A DNA stretch of 64,000 bases from an uncultured Piscinibacter sp. (lineage in GTDB: Bacteria > Pseudomonadota > Gammaproteobacteria > Burkholderiales > Burkholderiaceae_C), in NCBI RefSeq assembly GCF_937952055.1, contig NZ_CALFYO010000010.1, positions 124,001 through 188,000 of the forward strand. The letters are read 5' to 3'. The position numbers and the translations under genes are program-made. Of the stretch, positions 18,428 through 25,947 are shown one piece after another (within the stretch, counting starts at the first letter, position 1; each line of letters starts with the position of its first letter). Under the pieces are notes generated by a model, which was not told the DNA's origin, made no database searches, and saw only the letters and a list, made by a program, of their open reading frames with translations.

Positions 18428-19281
18428 CGCTTCAGCAAGCCATTCGGCCGCCAGGCCAGCATCACGGCCATGGCGAGGAAGAAGAACAGACTGCCCCACT
18501 CGGAGGCCAGATATTTGCTCGCTGTCTCGACGATCCCCAGCACCACGGCGGCGAGCAGCGAGCCTGGCAGGCTGCCCATGCCGCCGACGGCCACGACGAC
18601 CAGCACCAGCACCAGATACTTCAGCGCGTAGTAGGGCTCCAGGGGCATCAACTCGGCGCCGAGCACGCCGCCGAGGCCCGCCAGTGCCGCGCCGGCCGCG
18701 AAGCTGGCGCATTGCACCGCGCGGATCGGGATGCCCAGCGTGGCGGCAGTGTCCGGGTGGTCGACTGCGGCGCGCAGCCAGACGCCGAAGCGCGTGCGCG
18801 TGACAGTCCAGGCCGCGGCGGCGGCGACGACCAGTCCGGCGGCGATCACCAGCAGCCGCTGCGCCGGCAGCGTGCGGAAGCCAAGGTCGACGGATTGGGC
18901 GATCAGCGGCGGCAGCACGATCAATTGCACCTGCGGGCCCGCCACCGCGTTGGTCAGGGCGATCAGGAAGAAGCTCAGCCCGATGGTGAACAGCACCTGC
19001 TCGAGCTCGCTGCGCCGGTAGAGGTGGCGCAGCACCAGGGATTCGAGCAGCGCGCCGAGCGCGGCGACGAGGAGCAACGCCGCCGGCACCGCGATCCAGA
19101 AGCTCCACTGCGCCTCGCGGGTGAGCAGGGCGGCCGCGTAGCCGCCGATCATCGCGAAGGCGCCGTGGGCCAGGTTGACGAAGCGCATCAGCCCGAGCGT
19201 GACCGACAGGCCCACGGCGATGATGAACAGCACCATGCCGTAGGCCAAGCCGTCGATCAGCACATTGGCGAGCAGCTGCAT
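18424..19281 (-). CDS. livH: Branched-chain/aromatic-acid ABC transporter permease LivH
   Basis: Permease partner of LivM, 285 residues. N-terminal ANVLIDGLAYGMVLFIIAVG and LGLMRFVNLAHGAFAMIGGY are characteristic of LivH. The coupling loop near residue 160 reads RAAVDHPDTAATLGI. The gene begins 36 nt after the substrate-binding protein gene stop. Confidence 0.93.
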   Translation of the reverse strand: MQLLANVLIDGLAYGMVLFIIAVGLSVTLGLMRFVNLAHGAFAMIGGYAAALLTREAQWSFWIAVPAALLLVAALGALLESLVLRHLYRRSELEQVLFTIGLSFFLIALTNAVAGPQVQLIVLPPLIAQSVDLGFRTLPAQRLLVIAAGLVVAAAAAWTVTRTRFGVWLRAAVDHPDTAATLGIPIRAVQCASFAAGAALAGLGGVLGAELMPLEPYYALKYLVLVLVVVAVGGMGSLPGSLLAAVVLGIVETASKYLASEWGSLFFFLAMAVMLAWRPNGLLKR

Positions 19282-19317
19282 GGCGTGTCGTTCGAGGTCC
19301 GGGCCGCGTCGCGAGGC

Positions 19318-20490
19318 TTACTTGACGAGGCCGTGGTCGAGCTGCGGGCCGAAGCTCTGCGCTTCCTTGTTGACGAGCAGATTGCCGACCTTCTCGACCT
19401 TGCGCAGGTAGACGTTCTGCACGATGTGGCGCGTCTTCGGGTCGATGCGCACGGGGCCGCGGGGGCTTTCCCACTGCAGCGAGCGGGCTGCGGCGAGCGC
19501 CTTCGAGCCGTCCTTCTGGCCACCGTTGGCTTCGATCATCTTGTGGATCACGTGCATGCCGTCCCAGGCGCCCACCGAAGCGTAGTTGGCGATCGCGTCC
19601 GCGTCCTTCTTCTTCAGCGCGGCGACGAAGGCCGTGTTCGCCGGCGAGTCGTGCGCCGCCGAATAGTGGAAGGCGGTCGTCAGGCCCAACGCCGAGTCGC
19701 CGAACTTCTGCAGGTCGAACTCGTCCATCTCGGCCGTGCCGAGGAACTGGATGCCGGCCTTGGCCAGGCCGTTCTCGTTGTAGGCCTTGACGAAGCCGAG
19801 GTTGGGCGGGCCACCGGGCAGGAAGGTGTAGACCGCCTGCGCACCGCTGGCCTTGATGCGCTGCACGAAGGGCGCGAAGTCCGTCGTGGCGATCGGCATG
19901 CGGATGCTCTCCACCACCGTCCCGCCCTGCTTGGCGAACTCGCTCTTCCAGGCTGCCTCGGCATCGATGCCGGGACCGTAGTCGGTCACCGCGGTGACGA
20001 CCTTCTGGATGTTGTTCTTGGCCGCCCATTGCGCCAGGGGCACCGTCACCTGCCACAGCGTGTAGCTGGTGCGAATGAAGAACTCGCTCTTGTCGGTGAT
20101 CGCCGAGGTGGCAGCGTTGAAGATCACCGTCGGCGTCTGCGACTGCTGGATCAGCGGCGCCACCGCGAAGGCGTTCGGCGTGAAGACGAAGCCGCCGAGG
20201 TAGTCGACCTTGTCCTTGACGATCAGCTCCTGCACCAGCGTCTTCGTCTGGCCGGGGTTGGGGCCGCCCGTGTCGCGGTAGATCAGCTCGACATCCTTGC
20301 CGGCCAGCTTGCCGCCCTGGGAGGCGATGTAGGCCTCGGCGCCGTTCTTGAACAGCGTGCCGTAGTGCGCGAACGGGCCCGAGAAGGGGCCGACGATGCC
20401 GATCTTCACGGTCTGTGCGGCGGCGCCGAACGAGGTCAGTGCGAGGGCGGCGGTCAGCGCGGCCACGCTGCGTCTGCTGCGGAAGTTCAT
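19318..20490 (-). CDS. Periplasmic substrate-binding protein of the HAAT importer (first gene of operon)
   Basis: Type I periplasmic binding protein of 390 residues (Peripla_BP_6 type) that would capture the transported acid. The signal peptide is residues 1-24 (SVAALTAALALTSFGAAAQ), followed by the family start TVKIGIVGPFSGPFAHYG. ATG 20490 is chosen because it directly precedes the signal peptide; an upstream in-frame codon at 20580 would lie inside the operator region. It leads the nine-gene operon that ends with the ferredoxin reductase. Binding proteins beside aromatic catabolic genes usually bind aromatic acids; the ligand here is not determined. Confidence 0.92.
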   Translation of the reverse strand: MNFRSRRSVAALTAALALTSFGAAAQTVKIGIVGPFSGPFAHYGTLFKNGAEAYIASQGGKLAGKDVELIYRDTGGPNPGQTKTLVQELIVKDKVDYLGGFVFTPNAFAVAPLIQQSQTPTVIFNAATSAITDKSEFFIRTSYTLWQVTVPLAQWAAKNNIQKVVTAVTDYGPGIDAEAAWKSEFAKQGGTVVESIRMPIATTDFAPFVQRIKASGAQAVYTFLPGGPPNLGFVKAYNENGLAKAGIQFLGTAEMDEFDLQKFGDSALGLTTAFHYSAAHDSPANTAFVAALKKKDADAIANYASVGAWDGMHVIHKMIEANGGQKDGSKALAAARSLQWESPRGPVRIDPKTRHIVQNVYLRKVEKVGNLLVNKEAQSFGPQLDHGLVK

Positions 20491-20563
20491 GGGCTGTCTC
20501 CAGTGGGGTGCGCCGCGGGAAAGCAAGAGCGCGTGTTGATCTGCCGCAATGGTCGGTGGAAAT

Positions 20564-20595
20564 AGTTGGTATGTCAACAAGTTGAGATAGCAACT
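20564..20595 (-). promoter_or_regulatory. Tandem inverted-repeat operator, likely MarR sites, upstream of the transport/P450 operon
   Basis: Two abutting 16-bp units, AGTTGGTATGTCAACA (20564-20579) and AGTTGAGATAGCAACT (20580-20595), share the form AGTTG-N6-CAAC. The outer arms also pair (TAGTTG with CAACTA). Centres are 16 bp apart, close to one and a half helical turns. They sit 74-105 nt before the first gene of the minus operon and about 160 nt before the divergent nrdJ start. The form suits a dimeric MarR repressor, which the operon encodes. Binding is inferred. Confidence 0.6.
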
Positions 20596-20754
20596 AACAT
20601 GCGGGTTTCACCCGATGTGCCTTTCACCAGTGGGGCTTTGCCGAGGGTCAATGTTTGCTGCATCCGGCACCATGCACCCTGTCGTTTCATCCAGGTCAAA
20701 TGCGTGCCGGATCGCTGCCGCTACCGTCCGCCCTCGCACCAGGAGACACAGAAC

Positions 20755-23673
20755 ATGCACGAGACCCGCAAGAGCGCCGACACGAAGCACACGCCGCACA
20801 ACCTGCCTGCCCAGCCGATCAGCGAAGAGGTGCTGATCGAGAAGTACGCCAAGGGTGAGGAGCGCAGCATCGCGGCGGTGCATGCACGCGTGGCGCGCGC
20901 GCTGGCCCAGGCGGAGGCGCCCGAGCAGCGCAAGGCCTGGGAGGAACGCTTCGCCGCCGCGCTCGACGCTGGCTTCGTGCCGGCCGGCCGCATCCAGTCG
21001 GCCGCCGGCACCGAACTGTCGGCGACGCTGATCAACTGCTTCGTCCAGCCGGTGGGCGACTCGATCGCCCACGACGACGAGGGCCATCCCGGCATCTACA
21101 CCGCGCTGACCGAGGCCGCCGAGACGATGCGGCGCGGCGGCGGCGTGGGCTACGACTTCTCCCGCATCCGCCCGCGCGGCGCCTGGGTGGGCAGCACGCA
21201 GAGCAGCGCCTCCGGCCCGGTGAGCTACATGCGCGTGTTCGACCGTTCCTGCGAGACGGTGGAGAGCGCCGGCGCGCGCCGCGGCGCGCAGATGGGCGTG
21301 CTGCGCTGCGACCACCCGGACATCGAGGAGTTCATCCACGCCAAGGACGGCGGCGACCTGAAGAACTTCAACATCTCGGTGGGTGTGACAGATGCCTTCA
21401 TGGAGGCGGTGCAGGGCGATGCCGAGTTCGAGCTGGTGCACCGCGCCGAGCCCGGCGTGGCGCAGAAGGCCGCCGGCGCCTACCTGAAGTCGGAGAAGGG
21501 CGATCTCGCCAACCACGGCCTGTGGGTCTACCGCAAGCTGCGCGCGCGCGACCTGTGGGAACAGATCATGCGCTCGACCTACGACCATGCCGAACCGGGC
21601 GTGCTCTTCCTCGACCACATCAACCGCGACAACAACCTGTCGTACTGCGAGACGATCGCCAGCACCAACCCCTGTGCCGAGCAGCCGCTGCCGCCGTATG
21701 GCTGCTGCTGCCTGGGCTCGATCGACCTGACGCGCTTCGTGCGCGACCCGTTCGAGGCCCATGCCTCGTTCGACGAGTCCGGCTTCGCCAAGGTCGCCAA
21801 GGTGGCGGTGCGCATGCTCGACAACGTGCTCGACGTCACCGTCTGGCCGCTGCCGCAGCAGCAGCAGGAGGCGCGCAACAAGCGCCGCGTCGGCCTGGGT
21901 TTCACCGGCCTGGGCGACGCGCTGGTGATGCTCAACCTGCGCTACGACACGCCCGAGGCGCGCGCGACGGCGCGTCGCATCAGCGAGGTGATGCGCGATG
22001 CGGCCTACGAGGCTTCCAGCGAGCTGGCGCGCGAGCGCGGCGCCTTCCCGCTGTTCAACGCCGACCTGTTCCTCGCCGGCAGCACCTTCGCCTCGCGCCT
22101 GCCGCAGGCGCTGAAGGACCGCATCCGCGCGCACGGCCTGCGCAACTCGCACCTGCTGTCGATCGCACCCACGGGCACGATCAGCCTGGCCTTCGCTGAC
22201 AACGCCAGCAACGGCATCGAACCCGCCTTCAGCTGGACCTACACGCGCAAGAAGCGCATGCCCGATGGCAGCTTCAAGGAGTACGCCGTGGAGGACCATG
22301 CCTGGCGCCTGTACCGCCACCTCAAGGGCGAGAAGGCGTCGCTGAGCAACGCCTTCGTCACCGCGCTGGAGATGAGCGCGAAAGCGCACGAGGCGATGGT
22401 CGCCGCCGTGGCGCCGTTCATCGACACGGCGATCAGCAAGACCGTCAACGTGCCGGCCGACTATCCCTACGAGGACTTCCAGCACCTCTACCTGGAGGCC
22501 TGGCAGTCGGGGCTGAAGGGCCTGGCCACCTACCGGCCCAACGCCGTGCTCGGCTCGGTGCTCAGCGTCACGCCCACCGCCGCCGCGCCACTGCAGATCG
22601 AGGACAAGAACCGCCGCCTCGCGCTCGACCGGCTGCCCGCGCCGGTGCTGTCCTCGCTGCGCTGGCCGGGCCGCCCCGAGTTGCCCGGCGGCAACCCGGC
22701 CTGGACTTTCATGATCAATCACCCCTTCGGCAGCTTCGCGCTGTTCGTCGGGGAGCTCGCGCCGCAGGGCGGCGGCACGCCGCAGCCGTTCGAAGTCTGG
22801 GTGAACGGCGCCGAGCAGCCGCGCGGCCTCGGCGCGATGGCCAAGACGCTGTCGATGGACTTGCGCGCCAACGACCCGGCATGGCTGCAGCTCAAGCTCG
22901 ATGCGCTGGCCACGGTGGCCGAGGAGCGCGCCTTCGAGATGCCGTTCCCGCCGCATGGCGAGAAGCGCCTCTTCCCCGGCGTGGTGGCGGCCACCGCGGC
23001 CGTGGTGCGTTGGCGCTGCGAGCAGCTCAAGGCGCTGCCACGGCTCGGCCAGAAGGCGGCCACGCCGGTGATCGACGCGATGTTCAGCCGCGACGAGCCG
23101 CGCACCGGCCCCTCGGGCACGCTGGCCTGGGCGGTGGACATCGACAACCCGGCCACCGGCGAGAACTTCACGCTGACGCTCAAGGAGGTCACGTTGCCCG
23201 GCCCCGACGGCGGCACGGTGACGCGGCCTTGCGCGGTCGGTTTCAGCGGCAACTACCCGCGCGCCCTCGACGGCTTGGCGCGACTGCTGTCGCTGGACAT
23301 GCGCGTCGTCGACCCGGCCTGGATCGGCATGAAGCTGCGCAAGCTGCTCAACTACGCCGAGCCGCTGGGCCACTTCATGGCCTTCGTGCCGGGCCTGCCG
23401 CATGGCGAGCGTCGCCAGCAGACCTGGCCGTCGACGGTGGCCTATCTGGCGCGGCTGATCATCCACCGCTACGCCATGCTCGGCGTGCTCGACGAGCAGG
23501 GATTCCCGCTGCGCGACATGGGCGTGCTCGAGTCGCCCAAGGGCGGCGGCGCGGCGACCACGCCGGCGCTGCAGGCCGGCTCGGTGTGCCCCGAGTGCGG
23601 CAACCCGACGGTGATCCACAAGGACGGCTGCGACTTCTGCACCGCCTGCGGCTACGTGGGGCAGTGCGGGTGA
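20755..23673 (+). CDS. nrdJ: Adenosylcobalamin-dependent ribonucleotide reductase (class II) NrdJ
   Basis: Vitamin B12-dependent ribonucleotide reductase, oxygen-independent supply of deoxynucleotides, 972 residues. The barrel core includes GVGYDFSRIRPRGAWVGST, the active-site region SYCETIASTNPCAEQPLPPYGCC and LLSIAPTGTISLAFADNASNGIEP. The C-terminal third contains two related modules (about 655-760 and 785-905) with shared LSMDLRANDPAW / LSLDMRVVDPAW, then a zinc-ribbon-like tail CPECG...CDFCTACG. The ATG at 20755 follows AGGAGA. I looked upstream for a cobalamin riboswitch and saw none. Confidence 0.95.
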   Translation: MHETRKSADTKHTPHNLPAQPISEEVLIEKYAKGEERSIAAVHARVARALAQAEAPEQRKAWEERFAAALDAGFVPAGRIQSAAGTELSATLINCFVQPVGDSIAHDDEGHPGIYTALTEAAETMRRGGGVGYDFSRIRPRGAWVGSTQSSASGPVSYMRVFDRSCETVESAGARRGAQMGVLRCDHPDIEEFIHAKDGGDLKNFNISVGVTDAFMEAVQGDAEFELVHRAEPGVAQKAAGAYLKSEKGDLANHGLWVYRKLRARDLWEQIMRSTYDHAEPGVLFLDHINRDNNLSYCETIASTNPCAEQPLPPYGCCCLGSIDLTRFVRDPFEAHASFDESGFAKVAKVAVRMLDNVLDVTVWPLPQQQQEARNKRRVGLGFTGLGDALVMLNLRYDTPEARATARRISEVMRDAAYEASSELARERGAFPLFNADLFLAGSTFASRLPQALKDRIRAHGLRNSHLLSIAPTGTISLAFADNASNGIEPAFSWTYTRKKRMPDGSFKEYAVEDHAWRLYRHLKGEKASLSNAFVTALEMSAKAHEAMVAAVAPFIDTAISKTVNVPADYPYEDFQHLYLEAWQSGLKGLATYRPNAVLGSVLSVTPTAAAPLQIEDKNRRLALDRLPAPVLSSLRWPGRPELPGGNPAWTFMINHPFGSFALFVGELAPQGGGTPQPFEVWVNGAEQPRGLGAMAKTLSMDLRANDPAWLQLKLDALATVAEERAFEMPFPPHGEKRLFPGVVAATAAVVRWRCEQLKALPRLGQKAATPVIDAMFSRDEPRTGPSGTLAWAVDIDNPATGENFTLTLKEVTLPGPDGGTVTRPCAVGFSGNYPRALDGLARLLSLDMRVVDPAWIGMKLRKLLNYAEPLGHFMAFVPGLPHGERRQQTWPSTVAYLARLIIHRYAMLGVLDEQGFPLRDMGVLESPKGGGAATTPALQAGSVCPECGNPTVIHKDGCDFCTACGYVGQCG

Positions 23674-23678
23674 GCTGA

Positions 23679-23694
23679 CCGGGGCGTGCCCCGG
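23679..23694 (+). terminator. GC-rich hairpin after nrdJ
   Basis: The palindrome CCGGGGC-GT-GCCCCGG (effectively a 6-bp stem with a 4-nt loop) begins 5 nt after the nrdJ stop and is followed by a loose T-containing stretch (CACTTCTTGT). A weak intrinsic terminator is likely. Confidence 0.45.
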
Positions 23695-23737
23695 GCACTT
23701 CTTGTGGTCTGCGGCGATGAAGTTCTGGGCGTAGCGG

Positions 23738-23975
23738 AACACCATCGCGCCGCGCGAACGCTACCGGCTCGGCGGCCTGTGCTTCGGCAACCTGGTGGCG
23801 ATCGTCGACGGCGACATGCGACACGGACCGTTGTTCCGCCAGGGCCGCGTCACCATCGGCGTGATCGTGCATGGCGACAAACGGTCAGCGGTCAAGGCTC
23901 CGGCATGGCGCCGCTGATCACCGGGCCAGCCAAGCGGCTGCCGCCGATCGAGCGGCGCGAGTGGACGGCGCGGCA
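23738..23975 (+). pseudogene. Remnant of a DUF4438-like gene, C-terminal piece with frameshift
   Basis: A short frame reads YRLGGLCFGNLVAIVDGDMR, then GRVTIGVIVHGD, which matches the C-terminal core of DUF4438 proteins as I remember it. After HGD the similarity moves one frame over, near 23878-23884, and continues as TVSGQGSGMAPLITGP, so an indel has broken the gene. The first two thirds of the usual roughly 290 residues are missing, and a stop lies just upstream of the match (TAG 23732). No promoter or start is visible. This is a dead fragment. Confidence 0.6.
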
Positions 23976-24134
23976 GTGGCCGACCTGGCGCAGCACTACC
24001 GAGAGCACGCCAGGCTGGAAGACGAGGTGCTTGTGCCACTGGCGCGGCATCTGCTGGCGCCCACGGAGCAGGATCGGCTCGCGGTGTCCGTCCTGCTGTC
24101 ACGCCTTACCGCAGGAAAGTGGGGCATGGTGTGA
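23976..24134 (+). pseudogene. Remnant of a hemerythrin (HHE) domain gene, C-terminal piece
   Basis: The frame ending at 24134 reads VADLAQHYREHARLEDEVLV, then PLARHLLAPTEQDRLAVSVL. This resembles the last two helices of an HHE iron-binding protein (H-x4-E...-P-L-A pattern). The front half of the domain is absent and the piece merges with the DUF4438 remnant upstream, so it looks like deletion scar material. An intact hemerythrin-domain gene is present at 52621. Confidence 0.5.
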
Positions 24135-24343
24135 GCCCATCCTGCACGCTGGCCCTTCGCCGCAGCGACAGCGCCATGCCTCCCTGAGTGCCCCGCTCGG
24201 ACATCCCTCGCGAGGGCGCACACGGTCGCGCATGGCCCGCCGATGGCCCGTTTGGTCGATGCGTGGCCGCGACGGCGCGGGAACACTGCCTGCAGGCACC
24301 GATCGTGAGTGCCGCACGCCACCCCCCGCACGAGGTCATCACC

Positions 24344-24631
24344 ATGCGCAACCCTCCCTCTCCCGACGCCATCCTGCAGACCGGCCTGGGCTTCTGGGCG
24401 TCCAAGACGCTGCTGTCGGCCGTCGAGCTCGGTGTCTTGACGGCGCTGGCCGACGGCCCGAAGACCGCCGACGAGCTGTGCCGCAAACTCGGCCTTCAAC
24501 CGCGCGCGCTGCCCGACTGCACCGATGCGTTGCTCGCGCTCGGCTTCCTCAAGCGCGAAGGCCACAGCGAGCAGGCAGCCTGTCGCAATCCGCTGGCCGG
24601 GCCGGGCAGCGCCGCGGTGGCCTACAAGTGA
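24344..24631 (+). pseudogene. Truncated methyltransferase, N-terminal dimerisation domain only
   Basis: A 95-residue frame beginning MRNPPSPDAILQTGLGFWAS matches the winged-helix dimerisation domain of O-methyltransferase-like proteins (WASKTLLSAVELGVLTALAD, ADELCRKLGLQPRALPDCTD). The catalytic SAM-binding domain, normally about 230 further residues, is missing: the frame stops at 24631 and a GNAT gene starts 14 nt later. Expression as an isolated domain cannot be excluded, but its place next to two other fragments favours a pseudogene. Confidence 0.65.
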
Positions 24632-24645
24632 AGACGAGGACGGGC

Positions 24646-25236
24646 ATGAACATGAGCGCCGACCCGACCGTCGTTCGCCGTCTGCGCCGGGAGGAAGTCG
24701 AGGCGCACGCGCCGGAACTCGCTGCGCTCGTGCTGGACGCCGTGGCCGACGGCGCCTCCGTGGGCTACATGGCCGACGTCAGCGTGCCGCAGGCCGAGGC
24801 CTGGTGGCGCGCGGCGGCGAGCGCCGACGATGCACGCGCCGTGCTGGTGGCGCTGGATGCCCAGGGCATCGCCGGCGTGGCGGCGGTGCTGCCGTCGGGC
24901 AGTGCCTTCCAGCCGCACCGCGCCGAGATCGCCAAGGTGATCGTGCACCGCCGTGCGCGCGGGCGCGGCCTGGCCACGGCGCTAATGTGTGCCGCGGAAC
25001 GCGAGGCGCTGGCGATGGGGCGCCACGCGCTGTCGCTGACGACGCGGCGCGGCAGCGAGGCCGAGCACCTCTACCGCAAGCTCGGCTGGATGCGCGTCGG
25101 ACTGCTTCCGTACGACTCGCTGCGCCCCGACGGCACGCCGTGCGACGCGGCGATCTACGTCAAGCAGTTCAATCCCGGGCCGGTTGCGCCGAACCTTCCT
25201 TCCGGCGGGCGCTTCGCCGGCGCGAAAGTTTCTTGA
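24646..25236 (+). CDS. GNAT family N-acetyltransferase
   Basis: Acetyl-CoA-dependent acetyltransferase of 196 residues. The core is IAKVIVHRRARGRGLATALM (acetyl-CoA loop R-x-x-G-x-G/A) and AEHLYRKLGWMRVG, typical of GNAT. ATG 24646 has GAGGA 5 nt upstream; ATG 24652 is an alternative. The last five codons (GAKVS and stop) lie inside the 677-bp duplicated unit that starts at 25219. The tail before it resembles the terminator arm in front of the second unit, so the C-terminus was probably altered by the duplication. Substrate unknown. Confidence 0.88.
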   Translation: MNMSADPTVVRRLRREEVEAHAPELAALVLDAVADGASVGYMADVSVPQAEAWWRAAASADDARAVLVALDAQGIAGVAAVLPSGSAFQPHRAEIAKVIVHRRARGRGLATALMCAAEREALAMGRHALSLTTRRGSEAEHLYRKLGWMRVGLLPYDSLRPDGTPCDAAIYVKQFNPGPVAPNLPSGGRFAGAKVS

Positions 25237-25895
25237 ACCGTTGGCGAGGCAGGTGCAACTCATGTCGCGGAGGGCACGCAAGTCCCCCGACCACCTCACC
25301 CCGCCAACCTTTCAGGAGATCGTCATGCAAGTCGCTCGCAAAGTTTCCGTCCTCGTCGCTCTCGGTCTCGGCTTCGGTGCCGCGATGGCCGGCGAGATCG
25401 CCGGTTCGACCGTGCTGTCCAGCGGCGCCGTCAACAGCTCGGTGGGCTTCCTGGCCTCCGCGCGGCAGAACATCGGCGTGGCCGAACAGAACGGCAAGAT
25501 CACCAACAGCACCGTGATCGTCAGCGGTGCGACCAACACCGCCGCCGGCTTCCTGTCCAGCGCCACGCAGAGCGTGGGTCGCGCCACGCAGAACGGCAAG
25601 ATCACCAACAGCGTGGTGACCGGCACGGGCCTGAACAACACGGCCGCGGGCTTCCTGAGCACGGCCTCGCAGGAGGTCGGCTTCGCCAAGGGCAACGGCA
25701 AGGTCGAGAACTCGCTGGTGCAGGCCAACGGCGCGAGCAACATCGCCGGCGGCTTCCTGGCCACGGCGCGCCAGCAGATCGGCGGCGCGCAGGGCAACGG
25801 CACGCTGAAGAACTCGACCGTCATCGCCAGCGGCTCGCTGAACAACGCCGGCGGCTTCCTGTCCACCGCCGACCAGAGCATCGGCGTCGCGAAGT
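25219..25895 (+). repeat. 677-bp direct repeat, unit 1
   Basis: Apparently identical to 25948-26624 (offset 729 bp) in all lines I compared. The unit holds an ECF-type promoter, a 5' leader and the whole repeat-protein gene up to the first base of its stop codon. Identity ends exactly there (TAA in unit 1, TGA in unit 2). A further 13-nt match, 25198-25210 with 25926-25938, lies just outside at an offset of 728. Confidence 0.95.
25233..25262 (+). promoter_or_regulatory. Predicted ECF sigma promoter, site 1 (repeat-protein gene copy 1)
   Basis: TTGAACC (25233-25239), 15-nt spacer, GCAACTCA (25255-25262). The same pair with the same spacing occurs at four other places in this 5.5-kb region, always before a gene of the ECF sigma cluster. 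The predicted transcript start near 25269 gives a leader of about 55 nt. Confidence 0.7.
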
Positions 25896-25897
25896 AA
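25325..25897 (+). CDS. Secreted five-repeat protein, candidate functional amyloid subunit, copy 1
   Basis: A 190-residue protein: signal peptide 1-22, then five imperfect 34-residue repeats filling the whole mature chain (about 22-55, 56-89, 90-123, 124-157, 158-190). The consensus is NGK-[IVL]-x-NS-x-V-x3-G-x2-N-x-A-[AG]-GFL-[SA]-x-A-x-Q-x-[IV]-G. There are no cysteines, and the regularly spaced Asn, Gln and Gly recall curli CsgA (G-x2-N-x-A...Q-x-N) and Fap (GVN-x-AA) repeats. It has its own ECF-type promoter and terminator, so is probably monocistronic. Extracellular fibre formation is inferred from repeat style and the CsgG-like protein nearby; I recognise no named family. Confidence 0.85.
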   Translation: MQVARKVSVLVALGLGFGAAMAGEIAGSTVLSSGAVNSSVGFLASARQNIGVAEQNGKITNSTVIVSGATNTAAGFLSSATQSVGRATQNGKITNSVVTGTGLNNTAAGFLSTASQEVGFAKGNGKVENSLVQANGASNIAGGFLATARQQIGGAQGNGTLKNSTVIASGSLNNAGGFLSTADQSIGVAK

Positions 25898-25918
25898 GCA
25901 GCACCGCTGCGCGTTGCC

Positions 25919-25945
25919 AAGCCCGCCTTCCGGCGGGCTTTTTCG
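25919..25945 (+). terminator. Strong Rho-independent terminator after repeat-protein gene copy 1
   Basis: A perfect 9-bp stem AAGCCCGCC (25919-25927) / GGCGGGCTT (25932-25940) with TTCC loop runs into five T residues (25939-25943). It separates copy 1 from the promoter of copy 2. Confidence 0.92.
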
Positions 25946-25947
25946 TT

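Noticed and set aside
20596..20754. Possible cobalamin riboswitch in front of the B12-dependent nrdJ.
   Set aside because: I found no B12-box-like element or fitting stem pattern; the space is also short once the operator region is subtracted.
18403..23745. Very long open frames antisense to the liv operon (720 codons, plus strand) and antisense to nrdJ (1045 codons, minus strand).
   Set aside because: They lie opposite securely identified genes, have no recognisable domains and show the Arg/Ala/Gln-rich composition expected from antisense frames in 70% GC DNA.
24344..24631. The 95-residue methyltransferase-like frame as an intact enzyme.
   Set aside because: The SAM-binding catalytic domain is entirely missing and the next gene begins 14 nt later.
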